Positions 1 to 8,899 are shown, numbered from the stretch's first letter. The stretch: 64,000 nt of DNA from Desulfovibrio intestinalis (GCF_014202345.1 NZ_JACHGO010000002.1:310001-374000); one strand, 5' to 3'. The notes: generated by a model from the sequence alone, not told the origin. Translations and numbers: made by a program.

Positions 1-29
1 GTGCTGAACTCTTGTGCAGCCTTAGAACA

Positions 30-62
30 TATAAACTTTTTCAAAGTTAATATGCTCTAAAA
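30..62. repeat. End fragment of dispersed CTAGAGC palindromic repeat
   Basis: The stretch holds TTTTTCAAAGTTAAT followed by ATGCTCTAA. It closely matches the right end of the complete element at 55244-55396 and the one-ended copy at 5226-5270. Only this terminal part is visible. It lies in the intergenic space past the hydrogenase protease gene. Confidence 0.55.
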
Positions 63-136
63 AAAGCCGGAGTTACGGCGTTGAGCGTGCAGGTATCAGC
101 AAGCTCGGCTGGCGACAGACAAGCAATTTTAATGAA

Positions 137-178
137 AGAAAGCCCGGATTAGCGCGTTATCGCTGATCCGGGCTTTCT
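137..178. terminator. Strong hairpin terminator downstream of hydrogenase operon
   Basis: A long inverted repeat with arms built on AAGAAAGCCCGGAT and its complement flanks a short loop. Runs rich in T follow on both strands, so it can work in either direction. It lies 20 bases past the stop of the maturation protease gene (minus strand) and probably ends the hydrogenase transcript. Confidence 0.85.
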
Positions 179-197
179 TATAAAAGTGGAGTCAGTG

Positions 198-683
198 TCA
201 GATTTTTTCAGCGCAAATGTCCTGTCGGGCCAGCTCTGCCACAACCTTTTCGCAAAATTCAGGCAACTTGGCTTGAAGTTCGGGGGTGAGCTCTATCTCC
301 ATGCTCTTGTAGTCGTAAGGCTGTATGCCGAAAACCACAGCATTGGGGCGATGACCTGCCAGTTCGCAGGTCACAAGGGTATCCAGCAAGTCTGTCTGGT
401 GCATTGAATCTCTGAAGCTCAGGCTCTGGCGTAAATTTTCGCCTTCAAGCCTGTAGATGGTGCCTGGTTCCTTGGGGCCAAGCACGACATCGAGCACTAC
501 CAGAAAATCGCAGTCCATCAAATTGCTCATGAGCATAAGGCCGTTAGTGCCGCCATCCATAAGGGTCACATTGTCAGGCCAGCGATAGTGCGCCTCAAGA
601 TATTCTACGGCGCGCACGCCAAAGCCCTCGTCGGTCAACAGGATATTGCCTACCCCAAGGATAAGTACGTTCTGCATGCTCAT
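198..683 (-). CDS. [NiFe] hydrogenase maturation protease (HyaD/HybD family)
   Basis: This is the endopeptidase that removes the C-terminal tail of the hydrogenase large subunit after nickel insertion, in the cytoplasm before Tat export. The N-terminus has the family motif ILGVGNILLTDEGFGVRAVE, whose Glu (in DEGFG) is a nickel-site ligand in HybD. A second acidic position lies in VVLDVV, and His lies in the CELAGHRP stretch. The length of about 161 residues is normal. The start is placed at the ATG at 683; the ATG two codons later (677) is equally possible, and neither has a strong ribosome binding site. Upstream codons in the same frame run into a hairpin and are unlikely to be translated. 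It is the last gene of the operon and sits behind the large subunit it processes, but a terminator-like hairpin separates the two. Confidence 0.93.
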   Translation of the reverse strand: MSMQNVLILGVGNILLTDEGFGVRAVEYLEAHYRWPDNVTLMDGGTNGLMLMSNLMDCDFLVVLDVVLGPKEPGTIYRLEGENLRQSLSFRDSMHQTDLLDTLVTCELAGHRPNAVVFGIQPYDYKSMEIELTPELQAKLPEFCEKVVAELARQDICAEKI

Positions 684-709
684 GTACCAGCTCGCTTGCT
701 TAATGATAG

Positions 710-740
710 AAAAAGGGCGGGAGAGCAAATCTCCCGCCCT
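710..740 (-). terminator. Intercistronic terminator/attenuator between large subunit and protease
   Basis: Read on the minus strand, a perfect 9-bp stem (GGGCGGGAG / CTCCCGCCC) with a 7-base loop is followed at once by TTTTTCT. It lies about 20 bases after the stop of the large subunit and about 30 bases before the protease start. It would lower protease expression relative to the structural subunits, or stabilise the 3' end of the structural mRNA. Confidence 0.8.
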
Positions 741-762
741 CGTCCGTCGTGATTACAATATA

Positions 763-2439
763 CTACAGTACTTTGAATTCATTGACTTCGTTGGTTTCGC
801 CGTCAATGACGTGCACCGAGCAGGCGATGCAGGGGTCAAAGGAGTGGATGGTGCGCAGGATTTCCACCGGGCGCTTGGGATCGGCCACAGGCGTACCCAC
901 AAGGGCGGCTTCAGCGGCACTGGGCTGACCCTTGTCGTCCCGCGGTCCCAGGTTCCAGGTGGTGGGCACCACAAGCTGGAAGTTGTCGATCTTGCTGTCC
1001 TTGATGGTCATCCAGTGGGACAGGCCGCCACGGGGGGCGTCAAGGAAGCCAACGCCACGGCCAGAAGTCGGCACGGCGTAGTCTTCAACAATCTGCTTGT
1101 CTTTGACGATGTTGTTTTCGTAGTCGTTGATCCAGTTTTCCATCTGCTGGGCAATCACCAGGGTCTGAATGCCGCGGGCAGCGGTGCGGCCCAAGGTGGA
1201 GAACAGAGCTTCAGGGCCAAGGTTCAGCTTGCCAAGCACAGCGTCAATGGTGGGCTTGATGGTCTTGTGGTTGTGACCATAGGCCACAAGCATCTGGGCA
1301 AGAGGACCGGTTTCCATGACATGGTTGTCATAGCGCGGGGCCTTGTTCCAGGAGTATTTGTCCGTGTCGCCCATGAAGGTGAAGTGCGGGTTGGTTTCGC
1401 CGTTATAAGGCGTACGGGCGTCGCCTTCGTACCAGCTGTGACGAACCTGTTCGTCGATCTTGCTGGGATCAAAGGGCTGCACGGAACCGACCTTGCGGTC
1501 ATAGATGACGCCGGGCTTGTACCAACGGCTGTTGAGGTCGCGTTCGCCACCAGGAGCGGGGAATTCGCCGAAAGCCATGAAGTTGTTGGTGCCACCGATA
1601 TTGGCCCAATCCTTATAGTAGCTGGCCACAAGCAGCAGGTCAGGAATGTAGACCTCTTCAATGAACGCGCGGCCCTTGGTGTAAAGGTCGCGGAATTCTT
1701 TGATACGCGCAGGCGTAAGGGCTTCGTAGCAGGTCACGCCGCCAGCCACAGTGAACTGGGTGTGGGGATTTTTGGCGCCAAATACGGCCATGCCCTTGGC
1801 AATTTCAACCTGTGCGCGCAAAGCTTGCAGATAGTGAGCCGTGCACACGAGGTTGGCTTCGGGGTCCATGTAGTAACCCTGATGTCCGCCAAGGAAGTAG
1901 GCATTTGTGAAGGGGCCGAGCTGGCCGCTGTTCACAAACGTTTTCAGCTTGGCCTGCACCGCGGCGAAGTCTTCAGTGGTCGCCTTGCGGGGCGAAATGG
2001 AAGACGCCAGCTTGGCGGCCTTGGCCGGGTCGGCCTGCAGCGCGCTGGTCACATCCACAAAGTCCAGAGCATGCAGGTGGTAGAAATGTACCAGATGGTC
2101 ATGCATGAACTGGTTGCCCAGCACAAGGTTGCGGATATAGGTGGCGTTGGCAGGAATGGGCTTGTTGATGGCGTCTTCAAGGCAGCGTGTGGAGGCCAGA
2201 GCGTGCGTGTAGGTGCAGACGCCGCAGGTACGCTGGGTGAAGTGCTGCGCATCGCGAGGATCGCGCCCTTTGAGAATGGTTTCAAGACCACGGAAAAGTG
2301 TACCGCAGCTGCGGGCTTCCTTGATCTTGCCGCCTTCAACTTCAACTTCAATGCGCAGGTGCCCTTCGATGCGGGTCAGCGGGTCCACCACAATGGGGCC
2401 GGTGTAATTGCTCTGGGGCGTTTTGGTAACTTGGCTCAT
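763..2439 (-). CDS. hynA: Periplasmic [NiFe] hydrogenase large subunit
   Basis: This catalytic subunit binds the Ni-Fe(CN)2(CO) centre and oxidises or forms H2 in the periplasm, passing electrons to the small subunit. The 558 residues are the full family length. The N-terminal metal motif is RTCGVCTYTH (Cys72, Cys75); the C-terminal one is DPCIACSVH (Cys537, Cys540, His543). The last 15 residues after His543 (VIDGETNEVNEFKVL) form the pro-peptide expected to be cut by the adjacent protease. All four metal ligands are Cys, so it is not a selenocysteine enzyme. There is no signal peptide; it would be exported with the Tat-bearing small subunit. It starts 11 bases after the small subunit stop, in one operon. 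Confidence 0.98.
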   Translation of the reverse strand: MSQVTKTPQSNYTGPIVVDPLTRIEGHLRIEVEVEGGKIKEARSCGTLFRGLETILKGRDPRDAQHFTQRTCGVCTYTHALASTRCLEDAINKPIPANATYIRNLVLGNQFMHDHLVHFYHLHALDFVDVTSALQADPAKAAKLASSISPRKATTEDFAAVQAKLKTFVNSGQLGPFTNAYFLGGHQGYYMDPEANLVCTAHYLQALRAQVEIAKGMAVFGAKNPHTQFTVAGGVTCYEALTPARIKEFRDLYTKGRAFIEEVYIPDLLLVASYYKDWANIGGTNNFMAFGEFPAPGGERDLNSRWYKPGVIYDRKVGSVQPFDPSKIDEQVRHSWYEGDARTPYNGETNPHFTFMGDTDKYSWNKAPRYDNHVMETGPLAQMLVAYGHNHKTIKPTIDAVLGKLNLGPEALFSTLGRTAARGIQTLVIAQQMENWINDYENNIVKDKQIVEDYAVPTSGRGVGFLDAPRGGLSHWMTIKDSKIDNFQLVVPTTWNLGPRDDKGQPSAAEAALVGTPVADPKRPVEILRTIHSFDPCIACSVHVIDGETNEVNEFKVL

Positions 2440-2450
2440 CTCTTATCCCC

Positions 2451-3407
2451 CTAGTTCTGGTAGAACGGCGTCATATCGTCCCAGAAATTGGGCTCACTGC
2501 AACCAATGCAAGGATGTCCAGCAGCAACAGGCCAGTTGGTCTCGTTAAAGAGAACCTTGGGGCAGTTGTTGTACGTTTCTGGTCCTTTGCAGCCCACATC
2601 ATACAGGCACCAGCCCTTGCGCGCTTCTTCAGAATTGAAGGAAGGCGCAAACTCGCCAGCGTCAAAATGTTTGCGGCGTTCGCAAAGGTCGTGCACGCTC
2701 TGACCAAAGAACATGACGGGACGGCCCAATTCGTCGAGCTCGATCTTCTGGCCCTTCAAAAAGGCCACAAGGGCTCCAACCATGTTGACGGGGTTGGGGG
2801 GGCAGCCAGGCACATTGATGGACTTGATGCCAATGTCGCCGTAGCAGTCATTGACGCCCTTGGCGCCGGTGGGGTTGGGCTTGGCAGCCTGAATGCCGCC
2901 GTAGCAGGCACAGGTGCCCACACTGACCACAGCCTTGGCCTTGGGCAGAATGTCTTTGCAGATGTCATACATGGTGTGGCCGGCGATGTAGCCGTACTTG
3001 CCGTCCATGGCGGTGGGAATGGCGCCTTCGACAATGCAGACAAAACCCTCGGGGCTGTTGACAGCGGCATGAAGGGCGTCTTCAGCGGCTTCGCCAGCAG
3101 CGGCCATGATGGTTTCGTGATAGTCGAGAGAAATGGTGTCGAGAATGAGAGTGTCAATGAAGGGCTGATAGGTGCGCAACAGCGCTTCAGAACAGCCCGT
3201 GCACTCGGCGGCGTGCAGGTACACAACCGACGGGCGGCGCCCGGTAAGGGCGGCGGCCACCTCAGAGGCGAAAGCCGGTCCCATGCCCATGGCCACGGCC
3301 ACGGCTGTGCAGAATTTCATGAAATCGCGGCGGCTGATGCCTTGGCGCTCCAAATGCTCCAAACGATCGTCTCCGCCTTCTTTGCCCAGACCCACGGCAA
3401 TACGCAT
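2451..3407 (-). CDS. hynB: Periplasmic [NiFe] hydrogenase small subunit, Tat-exported
   Basis: This electron-transfer subunit carries three Fe-S clusters that link the active site to cytochrome c3. The start at 3407 has a strong binding site (AGGAGG, 6 bases upstream); the longer frame to 3485 lacks one. The 318-residue precursor has a twin-arginine signal (SRRDFMKF, Arg26-Arg27) followed by a hydrophobic stretch ending in AFA, and the mature protein probably begins near LTGRRPSVV. The proximal-cluster motif [10 protein letters not shown] (Cys69, Cys72) is intact, and the CACYGG, PGCPPNP and CIGCSEP segments supply the further ligands. It is the first gene of the operon, about 250 bases downstream of the promoter at 3668-3696. 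Confidence 0.98.
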   Translation of the reverse strand: MRIAVGLGKEGGDDRLEHLERQGISRRDFMKFCTAVAVAMGMGPAFASEVAAALTGRRPSVVYLHAAECTGCSEALLRTYQPFIDTLILDTISLDYHETIMAAAGEAAEDALHAAVNSPEGFVCIVEGAIPTAMDGKYGYIAGHTMYDICKDILPKAKAVVSVGTCACYGGIQAAKPNPTGAKGVNDCYGDIGIKSINVPGCPPNPVNMVGALVAFLKGQKIELDELGRPVMFFGQSVHDLCERRKHFDAGEFAPSFNSEEARKGWCLYDVGCKGPETYNNCPKVLFNETNWPVAAGHPCIGCSEPNFWDDMTPFYQN

Positions 3408-3957
3408 AATAGCCTCCTGGCAAGAGTGAATGAACAACTGCGGCGCAGTCCCCCTGCCACTGGGGTCTGCTGTGCGGCGCGACAAAAATCACGCCGTCCG
3501 TTTCGGGACAGCGGCGTAGAAACGTCCGGCTCCAGGCCGTGCGCCCGGCGGCGCTGTCGATGTAAAATTCAGGAACTAATGTGATGCGGAAGGCCGCTGA
3601 CCTTGGCATGTGCGGTATTCATGCCCCTCATGTTTCCGCACCGTCAACCAGCCGTCATTTGCAGAAAATTATACGCTGTAAACGGTGAGCGGTCAATAGG
3701 GCTGTGGTTTTTTGCTGGCGCATGAACCATAAGATAACCTTGAAAAAAGTGGTAAATTTCAACTCTGCACGCGGTCAAAAGCATTTACCTGTGATACCTG
3801 TTGGCATATGGGCTTAACGGCAGCGACCCGGGTTGGCGTGAAGGCTACCTCTATGCGAATGGTTGCCACCAGCACAAGCTTGCGCTATTTTTTCAAGCCT
3901 CTTGGCATACAGGCATTGGCCGATATTTTTCCTTACCACCGTATATTCGAGGATGGC
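3408..3957. other. Divergent intergenic region between hydrogenase and metY
   Basis: This 550-base stretch has no convincing gene; reading frames running into it from both sides lack binding sites and family similarity. It contains the hydrogenase promoter at 3668-3696 and a hydrogenase leader of about 250 bases. I looked for an S-adenosylmethionine riboswitch ahead of metY and did not see its conserved core. Confidence 0.6.
3668..3696 (-). promoter_or_regulatory. Sigma70-type promoter for hydrogenase operon
   Basis: On the minus strand TTGACC is followed by a 17-base spacer and a perfect TATAAT. Transcription would start near 3661, leaving an untranslated leader of about 250 bases before hynB. 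Confidence 0.75.
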
Positions 3958-5223
3958 ATGAAAACGGAATCTCTTTGTCTGCACGCTGGGTATGAGCCCC
4001 AAAACGGTGAACCCCGCGTTGTGCCCATCACCCAGAGCACCACATTCAGATACGAATCCACGGCGGCCGTGGCGAGGCTTTTTGATCTTGAGGACGCAGG
4101 ATTTTTCTATACCCGGTTGGGTAACCCCACTGTGGATGCTGTGGAACGCAAGATTGCCGCCCTTGAGGGCGGGGTAGGGGCTTTGTGTACCTCTTCCGGC
4201 CAGGCCGCCAGCATGCTCGCCCTGCTCAATATCGCGCAGAGCGGCGACCACGTTGTCAGCGCTTCCAGTATCTACGGCGGCACATTCAATCTTTTTGCCG
4301 TCACCCTGAAAAAACTCGGCATTGAATTTACCTTTGTAGACCAGAATGCCTCTGATGCGGAACTGGAAAAAGCCTTCAGACCCAATACCCGCGCTGTTTT
4401 TGGCGAAACTCTGACCAATCCGTCTATGGATGTGCTGGATATCGAGCGCTTTGCCCGGCTGGCGCACAGGCATCGCCTTCCGCTGCTTGTGGATAGCACC
4501 TTTGCCACGCCCGTGCTGTGCCGTCCTTTTGAGTATGGGGCAGACATCGTTATCCATTCCACCACCAAGTATATGGACGGCCATGCCCTGCAAATGGGCG
4601 GCGTTATTGTTGACAGCGGAAATTTTGACTGGACCAGCGGAAAGTTCCCCGAATTTACCGAACCCGATCCCTCATACCACGGCCTTGTTTACACCACGGC
4701 CTTTGGCAAAGCGGCCTATATCGTCAAGGCCCGGGTGCAGCTCATGCGTGATATGGGCTGCTGCCAAAGCCCACAGGGCGCTTTTTACATCAATCAGGGG
4801 CTTGAAACCCTGCCGTTGCGGATGGAGCGCCACTGCCGCAATGCAGAAAAGGCCGCTTCCTTTCTTCAGGAACACAGCAAGGTGGCTTCAGTTAACTACC
4901 CACGCCTGCCCGATAACGCCAACAAGGCTCTGGCCGACAAATATCTGCCCGATGGGTGCAGCGGCGTCATTTCTTTTTCATTGAAGGGCGGACGTGAGGC
5001 TGGGGTGCGCTTTATTGACAGCCTGAAAATGATTTCTCTTGAAGTACATGTGGCTGACATTCGTACCTGCGTTCTGCACCCGGCCAGTTCAACGCACCGC
5101 CAGTTGACCGATGAGCAACTGCATGACGCGGGCATTACCCCCGGCACTATCCGTTTGTCTGTGGGGCTTGAGCATATCGACGACATTCTTGCTGATCTTG
5201 CCCAGGCTCTTGAGCAGGCATAG
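3958..5223 (+). CDS. metY: O-acetylhomoserine sulfhydrylase (PLP-dependent)
   Basis: This enzyme makes homocysteine from O-acetyl-L-homoserine and sulfide, which fits a sulfide-producing organism. It belongs to the Cys/Met metabolism PLP family. The PLP lysine is Lys204 in HSTTKYMDGHA, and the aldolase-like cofactor contacts YGGTFNL and DSTFATP are present. The segment IVDSGNFDW with the later PDPSYHG is typical of the O-acetylhomoserine branch rather than of cystathionine lyases. The start at 3958 is preceded by GAGG and gives 421 residues; a longer frame from 3808 adds an unrelated N-terminus. It is monocistronic, with a terminator at 5305-5336. Its substrate is probably supplied by MetA (59125-60066), which has the acetyl-type residue. 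Methionine gamma-lyase is the main alternative. Confidence 0.92.
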   Translation: MKTESLCLHAGYEPQNGEPRVVPITQSTTFRYESTAAVARLFDLEDAGFFYTRLGNPTVDAVERKIAALEGGVGALCTSSGQAASMLALLNIAQSGDHVVSASSIYGGTFNLFAVTLKKLGIEFTFVDQNASDAELEKAFRPNTRAVFGETLTNPSMDVLDIERFARLAHRHRLPLLVDSTFATPVLCRPFEYGADIVIHSTTKYMDGHALQMGGVIVDSGNFDWTSGKFPEFTEPDPSYHGLVYTTAFGKAAYIVKARVQLMRDMGCCQSPQGAFYINQGLETLPLRMERHCRNAEKAASFLQEHSKVASVNYPRLPDNANKALADKYLPDGCSGVISFSLKGGREAGVRFIDSLKMISLEVHVADIRTCVLHPASSTHRQLTDEQLHDAGITPGTIRLSVGLEHIDDILADLAQALEQA

Positions 5224-5225
5224 TG

Positions 5226-5270
5226 CATTTCAACTTTGAGAATACATTTCAAAGTTAATTTGCTCTAGTT
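5226..5270. repeat. One-ended copy of CTAGAGC palindromic repeat
   Basis: This copy lies immediately after the metY stop codon. It contains ATACATTTCAAAGTTAATTT and then GCTCTAG, the exact reverse complement of the left end of the element at 55244-55396. Just upstream is a CAACTTTGA that pairs with TCAAAGTT. The other half of the element is missing. Confidence 0.75.
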
Positions 5271-5304
5271 CAGAAGTTCAACACAAAAGCTGAATGACAA
5301 AATG

Positions 5305-5336
5305 AAAGGCGGCGGGAAGTTATTCCCGCCGCCTTT
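5305..5336. terminator. Bidirectional terminator between metY and dac
   Basis: A 14-bp perfect stem (AAAGGCGGCGGGAA and its complement) has a GTTA loop, with A and T tracts at the arm ends. It sits between convergent genes and can serve both. Confidence 0.85.
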
Positions 5337-5362
5337 ATGCGTCATGTGAAGCTCAGTTTGCG

Positions 5363-6328
5363 TTAGCGTTTTCTTTTGCCAGCAAACATCTGCTGTATCT
5401 TTTTGGGCGAAGTGGGGTACCGAAATCCTGCCTCAATGAGGCGGCGGGCCGCATTGTCGCGTCCCACTCTGCTGGTGCCGCCCATCACCACTGCCAGCAT
5501 GCGGGTTTTGCCTCTCTGGGCCGTGACAATAAGATTGTAGCCCGAGGCAACTGTCCACCCGGTTTTGAGCCCGTTGACGCCGGGAACCTGCCCCAACAAC
5601 GCGTTGGTGTTGCGGGTTTTTCTGTCTCTGTGGGTAAACAGGGTCACGTTATGATAGCGCAGAGCTGACGGATGTGCCCGAAGATAGGCGCGCGTCATGA
5701 GGGCCATATCCCTGGCTGTGGTTTTTTGTCCGGCAGCGGGCAGCCCGGTGGGATTTTTGAACGTCGTTTGCTTCATACCGACGGCTTTGGCCTTCTGGTT
5801 CATAGCGCGCACGAATTGCCGCTCATTGCCGCCAGCACGGCGGGCTACCGCTGTGGCTGCATCATTGCCGGAAACAACAGCCATGCCAGTCAGCAGTTGC
5901 GGCAAGGGAACCCGTTCGCCAGCGCGCAAATGCATGGATGAACCGCCCACAGAAGCCACTTCAGGCGTAATTCTTATTTTTTCGCCAAGCTTTATTTTTC
6001 CCGCCTGTATCTGGTCCATAGCCAGATACATGGTCATGACCTTGGTCAGCGAAGCCGGAGGAATGGCCAGGTCGGGATTTCTGGAATAAAGCACCGCGCC
6101 CGTGTCCATATTGATAAGAATGGCGGCACGCACAGGCATGGCCGCCAGAGACTGACAGGGCAGGGCGCAAAAAATGACAAGGCAGGCCAGAAAGATGCTG
6201 GTCATGCACTTGAAATGGCGGCGTTGCGTAGTGTGGCCGTGATCTGTATCGCGTAAGGCGCGCCCACTGGCCCGGGTGCGTGGCATATCTGCAACCCGGG
6301 GAATGGCGTAAAAGTCTGTATTAAACAT
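5363..6328 (-). CDS. D-alanyl-D-alanine carboxypeptidase (serine peptidase S11)
   Basis: A penicillin-binding-protein-5-like enzyme that trims the terminal D-Ala of peptidoglycan stem peptides in the periplasm. The three active-site motifs are intact: SLTK (Ser93, Lys96), SGN (153-155) and KTG (255-257). It ends soon after the catalytic domain, so the C-terminal beta domain and amphipathic membrane anchor of PBP5 are absent. The secretion signal is the stretch TSIFLACLVIFCALPCQSLA. The start is uncertain: the ATG at 6328 overlaps the upstream permease gene by 8 bases (ATGTTTAA), which suggests translational coupling but leaves about 40 residues before the hydrophobic core. An ATG at 6205 begins right at the signal but lacks a binding site. 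Confidence 0.9.
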   Translation of the reverse strand: MFNTDFYAIPRVADMPRTRASGRALRDTDHGHTTQRRHFKCMTSIFLACLVIFCALPCQSLAAMPVRAAILINMDTGAVLYSRNPDLAIPPASLTKVMTMYLAMDQIQAGKIKLGEKIRITPEVASVGGSSMHLRAGERVPLPQLLTGMAVVSGNDAATAVARRAGGNERQFVRAMNQKAKAVGMKQTTFKNPTGLPAAGQKTTARDMALMTRAYLRAHPSALRYHNVTLFTHRDRKTRNTNALLGQVPGVNGLKTGWTVASGYNLIVTAQRGKTRMLAVVMGGTSRVGRDNAARRLIEAGFRYPTSPKKIQQMFAGKRKR

Positions 6329-7427
6329 TATACCTATATGTACGGTTGGCTTCCTCCACCGCCTGCATTGCAAAGGCCAGCAGCACAGGACCTGCAATAA
6401 GTCCTACCGGGCCAAAGCTTGAAAGGCCGCAGAGAATGGAGATAATCAATACAAAAAATGGAGCTTTGATACCCTGCCGCAAAAATAGCGGTCGCAGCAC
6501 GTTATCCACGCCAGCGACTGCCAGCGTGCCCCACAATGCCAGGCCCACAGCGGCCATGGTTTTGCCTGTAAACCAAAGAGAAATACACAGGGGAACCCAC
6601 ACCAGCGCCGTGCCTACCATCGGAATGGGGGCCACCAGTGTGGCCAGCAGTCCCCAGAAGGCGGGCTGATTGACGCCAGCCACGGCAAAAGCCAGGCCAC
6701 AAAGAAGACCTTGAGCCAGGGCCACAAGAACGATACCGAGCATAATACCGCGCAAAGCCTTGTGGATGGCAGCAATAAAGCGCCGCAGCATGGGTTGCGA
6801 AATATGAAAGATCCTGCCTGCGATTTTACGGATACGGCGGGAGTAGATAGTGAAGATCACTGTGAGGCTTATGAAGAGAAAGCTGGTCCACAGCACGGTC
6901 ATAGTGCCGCCCAGAAAGTCTACCCCACGCGACAGCAGTACGCTCATGGCGCTGTCAAAGAAACTGTCGAGTTTCAGAAGCAGATCATTAAAAATACGCT
7001 CCAGCCGCGGGTGCTCGGTAAGGCTTTGCCGCCACTGCTGGATGTAGTTTACCCATTCCAGCGGCAGCTGAAAGTTGTTGGCCTGCAGCTCGCGCAGGCG
7101 TGTAAAGCCCGCGGCTGCCTGCGGCGACACCAGAAGCACCAATACGGCCACTGGCACCACAAGGGCCGCCACCAGCATACTTATGTAAGCATAGAGGGGC
7201 ATGGCGTTCGAGAGGGCCAGTTTTGTGCTGCGCGCGCGCGAGTCAGGCTCGTTACGCTCCAGTACAATGCGCCAGGACCGCGCTTTTTGGCGTAGCTTGC
7301 GATATTGAGGCAGGGTAAGGCAAGACAGGCAGGCGGCCATGAAGATTGTCACGGGATTGGGCATCAGCAACAGGTAGCAGGCCAATACAGCGAGCAGATA
7401 GAGCAAACGGGGCAGTGTCTGTGTCAT
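6321..7427 (-). CDS. AI-2E family transporter (PF01594-type permease)
   Basis: An inner-membrane protein of 368 residues with about eight hydrophobic segments: a pair at the N-terminus, a single long one after the GTRA-free basic region, and a cluster in the C-terminal half. The C-terminal block, including the LAQGLLCGLAFAVAG and PIPMVGTALVWVP segments, is the characteristic core of the family. Members include the autoinducer-2 exporter TqsA and Na+/H+ antiporters, so the substrate cannot be read from the sequence. The preceding soluble stretch between the second and third helices is long, as usual in the family. It overlaps the downstream carboxypeptidase by 8 bases, so the two are probably co-transcribed. 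Confidence 0.88.
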   Translation of the reverse strand: MTQTLPRLLYLLAVLACYLLLMPNPVTIFMAACLSCLTLPQYRKLRQKARSWRIVLERNEPDSRARSTKLALSNAMPLYAYISMLVAALVVPVAVLVLLVSPQAAAGFTRLRELQANNFQLPLEWVNYIQQWRQSLTEHPRLERIFNDLLLKLDSFFDSAMSVLLSRGVDFLGGTMTVLWTSFLFISLTVIFTIYSRRIRKIAGRIFHISQPMLRRFIAAIHKALRGIMLGIVLVALAQGLLCGLAFAVAGVNQPAFWGLLATLVAPIPMVGTALVWVPLCISLWFTGKTMAAVGLALWGTLAVAGVDNVLRPLFLRQGIKAPFFVLIISILCGLSSFGPVGLIAGPVLLAFAMQAVEEANRTYRYNV

Positions 7428-7572
7428 GCAATGAGCCTTGAGTTGCGTAAGCCTTGGGAAGTTTGCCCAGCAAAAGGCCAGGCGGCTGCAAGCCTAGCAA
7501 ATACATGCGGGGTCTGCCAAGTCTTCTGTGATGCGCGGGGCGCGGTTTGATGTCCTGAGTTGCCGTTATGTA

Positions 7573-8706
7573 TCAGAGCGCGGGTACAACAAGGTCGGCT
7601 GAATCAAAGTGCGCGTGCAGTGTCTGGGCCATGACGGAAGGCGGCACAGCCGTGCGGGCAAAGGCTTCACGCCATGCAGCGTGCAATTGTTTACCGTCGG
7701 TGAAATCATTTATGCCGGGGCAGAGATGCTGGCCGAGAACGCGGATGCCCCGTGTCAGCTCCACAGCCTCGCCGGGCAGGCCGCAGGCGAGGGCGCAGGC
7801 TTGCAGTATGTGGCACTGTACCGCCAATCCCGCCGGGTCAGCCGGGTCTGGGCGCCGGGCAGAGTCTCTGCTTTCCAGTGCCAGCCCCAATGTGTGTTCG
7901 GCTTCTTGAAGCAACTGGCGCACATTGTCGGTATGATGCTGCTTGGGGTTTGAGGCGCAGGTGAGCGCCCCTGCAAGATGCGCCACGGCGGCTGTGAACA
8001 GCTCTTCCGGGGGCAGACCGCCGGCCTGGCGCAAATGGCGGCCCACGTCAAGATGCACGCGCATATCTGTGCGTTGCCCGCCTACGGTTTGCGCAAGACC
8101 TTCCCTTCGGTGAATGTATACGGCCATACCGTCTGTATTGCAGGTAAACTGAAAACCCGCCCGGCCACACTGAAACCAGAAAAACCAGTCTTCGCAGGCG
8201 GGAAGGTCAGTGAACCGCAGGCTGGTGAACACGGGGCGCTTGCACATGAACGTGTGGACAGGAGAAATATTGGAATGCCAGAGGTGCAGGGGGTACTGAT
8301 CCTGACGCAGGGGCCAGAAATGGCCTTCGTCCTTTCCTTCTACATAATTGAGACACAGGCACACGCTGATGTCAGCATTGTGGCGGGCAAGGGCGTCAAT
8401 TCCTGAGCGTAGACAGCCTCGGCATAGCAGGTCGTCGGCGTCAAGAAATACAATATAATCTCCTGTGGCGGCATCAATACCTGTATTGCGGGCTGCGGCC
8501 TGTCCGGCATGATTTTGCGCGATGCACTGCGCAAGGGGAAACCGGCTGCGCACAAAGTCGGCGGTTCCGTCTGTGGAGCCGTCGTCCACCACAATGACTT
8601 CCACCTCAAGATTGTTTTCTTTCTGCCTTTCAAGGCTGGACAAAGCGCGAGCCACATGAGCGCGGCTGTTGTAGGCGGGAATAATCACTGAAACAAGGGG
8701 CGGCAT
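7573..8706 (-). CDS. Glycosyltransferase family 2 (GT-A fold)
   Basis: This transfers a sugar from a nucleotide donor, probably in surface polysaccharide or protein glycosylation. The N-terminus LVSVIIPAYNSRAHVARAL is the classic family 2 start. DDGSTDGT binds the nucleotide, and DADDLL is the metal-binding DXD-type motif. The last 150 residues are not typical of the family and may be an acceptor-binding or helical extension. The start at 8706 has GGAG about 10 bases upstream; the longer frame to 8817 runs through the mobile-element-like repeat at 8740-8899 and is rejected. It is transcribed divergently from the 1000-residue glycosyltransferase, which suggests a shared pathway. Length is 377 residues. 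Confidence 0.88.
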   Translation of the reverse strand: MPPLVSVIIPAYNSRAHVARALSSLERQKENNLEVEVIVVDDGSTDGTADFVRSRFPLAQCIAQNHAGQAAARNTGIDAATGDYIVFLDADDLLCRGCLRSGIDALARHNADISVCLCLNYVEGKDEGHFWPLRQDQYPLHLWHSNISPVHTFMCKRPVFTSLRFTDLPACEDWFFWFQCGRAGFQFTCNTDGMAVYIHRREGLAQTVGGQRTDMRVHLDVGRHLRQAGGLPPEELFTAAVAHLAGALTCASNPKQHHTDNVRQLLQEAEHTLGLALESRDSARRPDPADPAGLAVQCHILQACALACGLPGEAVELTRGIRVLGQHLCPGINDFTDGKQLHAAWREAFARTAVPPSVMAQTLHAHFDSADLVVPAL

Positions 8707-8739
8707 GGCTGGGCTCCGAGCGGTGGTGCAATGGCATAC

Positions 8740-8899
8740 TTTAAGGAAACGCTGATTTATTCCGGTTGGCGGTGTCGCTTCGCTTTTTTTGAAACAGTCG
8801 GGGACGGAAGAGTCCACTCCTGCTTCAAAAAAAGATCGCGCCTTGCCAAATGAAATAACTGCGCGCTTCCAGGAGCTCTTTAATCAGTGCTTCCTTAAA
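8740..8899. repeat. MITE-like element with 20-bp terminal inverted repeats
   Basis: The left end reads TTTAAGGAAACGCTGATTTA; the reverse complement of the right end reads TTTAAGGAAGCACTGATTAA, a 20-bp terminal repeat with three mismatches. Nested inside is a second inverted pair (CTTTTTTTGAA near 8783 and TTCAAAAAAAG near 8824), so the 160-base unit can fold into one long imperfect hairpin. There is no coding capacity. It sits between two divergent glycosyltransferase genes. Confidence 0.72.

Noticed and set aside
646..2454. A 602-codon plus-strand open frame opposite the hydrogenase large subunit
   Set aside because: It is an antisense shadow of a highly biased coding sequence; its product has no recognisable motif, whereas the minus-strand product has every hydrogenase motif.
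2514..3584. A 356-codon plus-strand frame opposite the hydrogenase small subunit
   Set aside because: Antisense shadow; no family content, and the opposite strand is a certain gene.
3697..3957. S-adenosylmethionine riboswitch ahead of metY, and likewise in the metA leader (60067-60178)
   Set aside because: The conserved cores of SAM-I and SAM-II elements could not be found in either leader.
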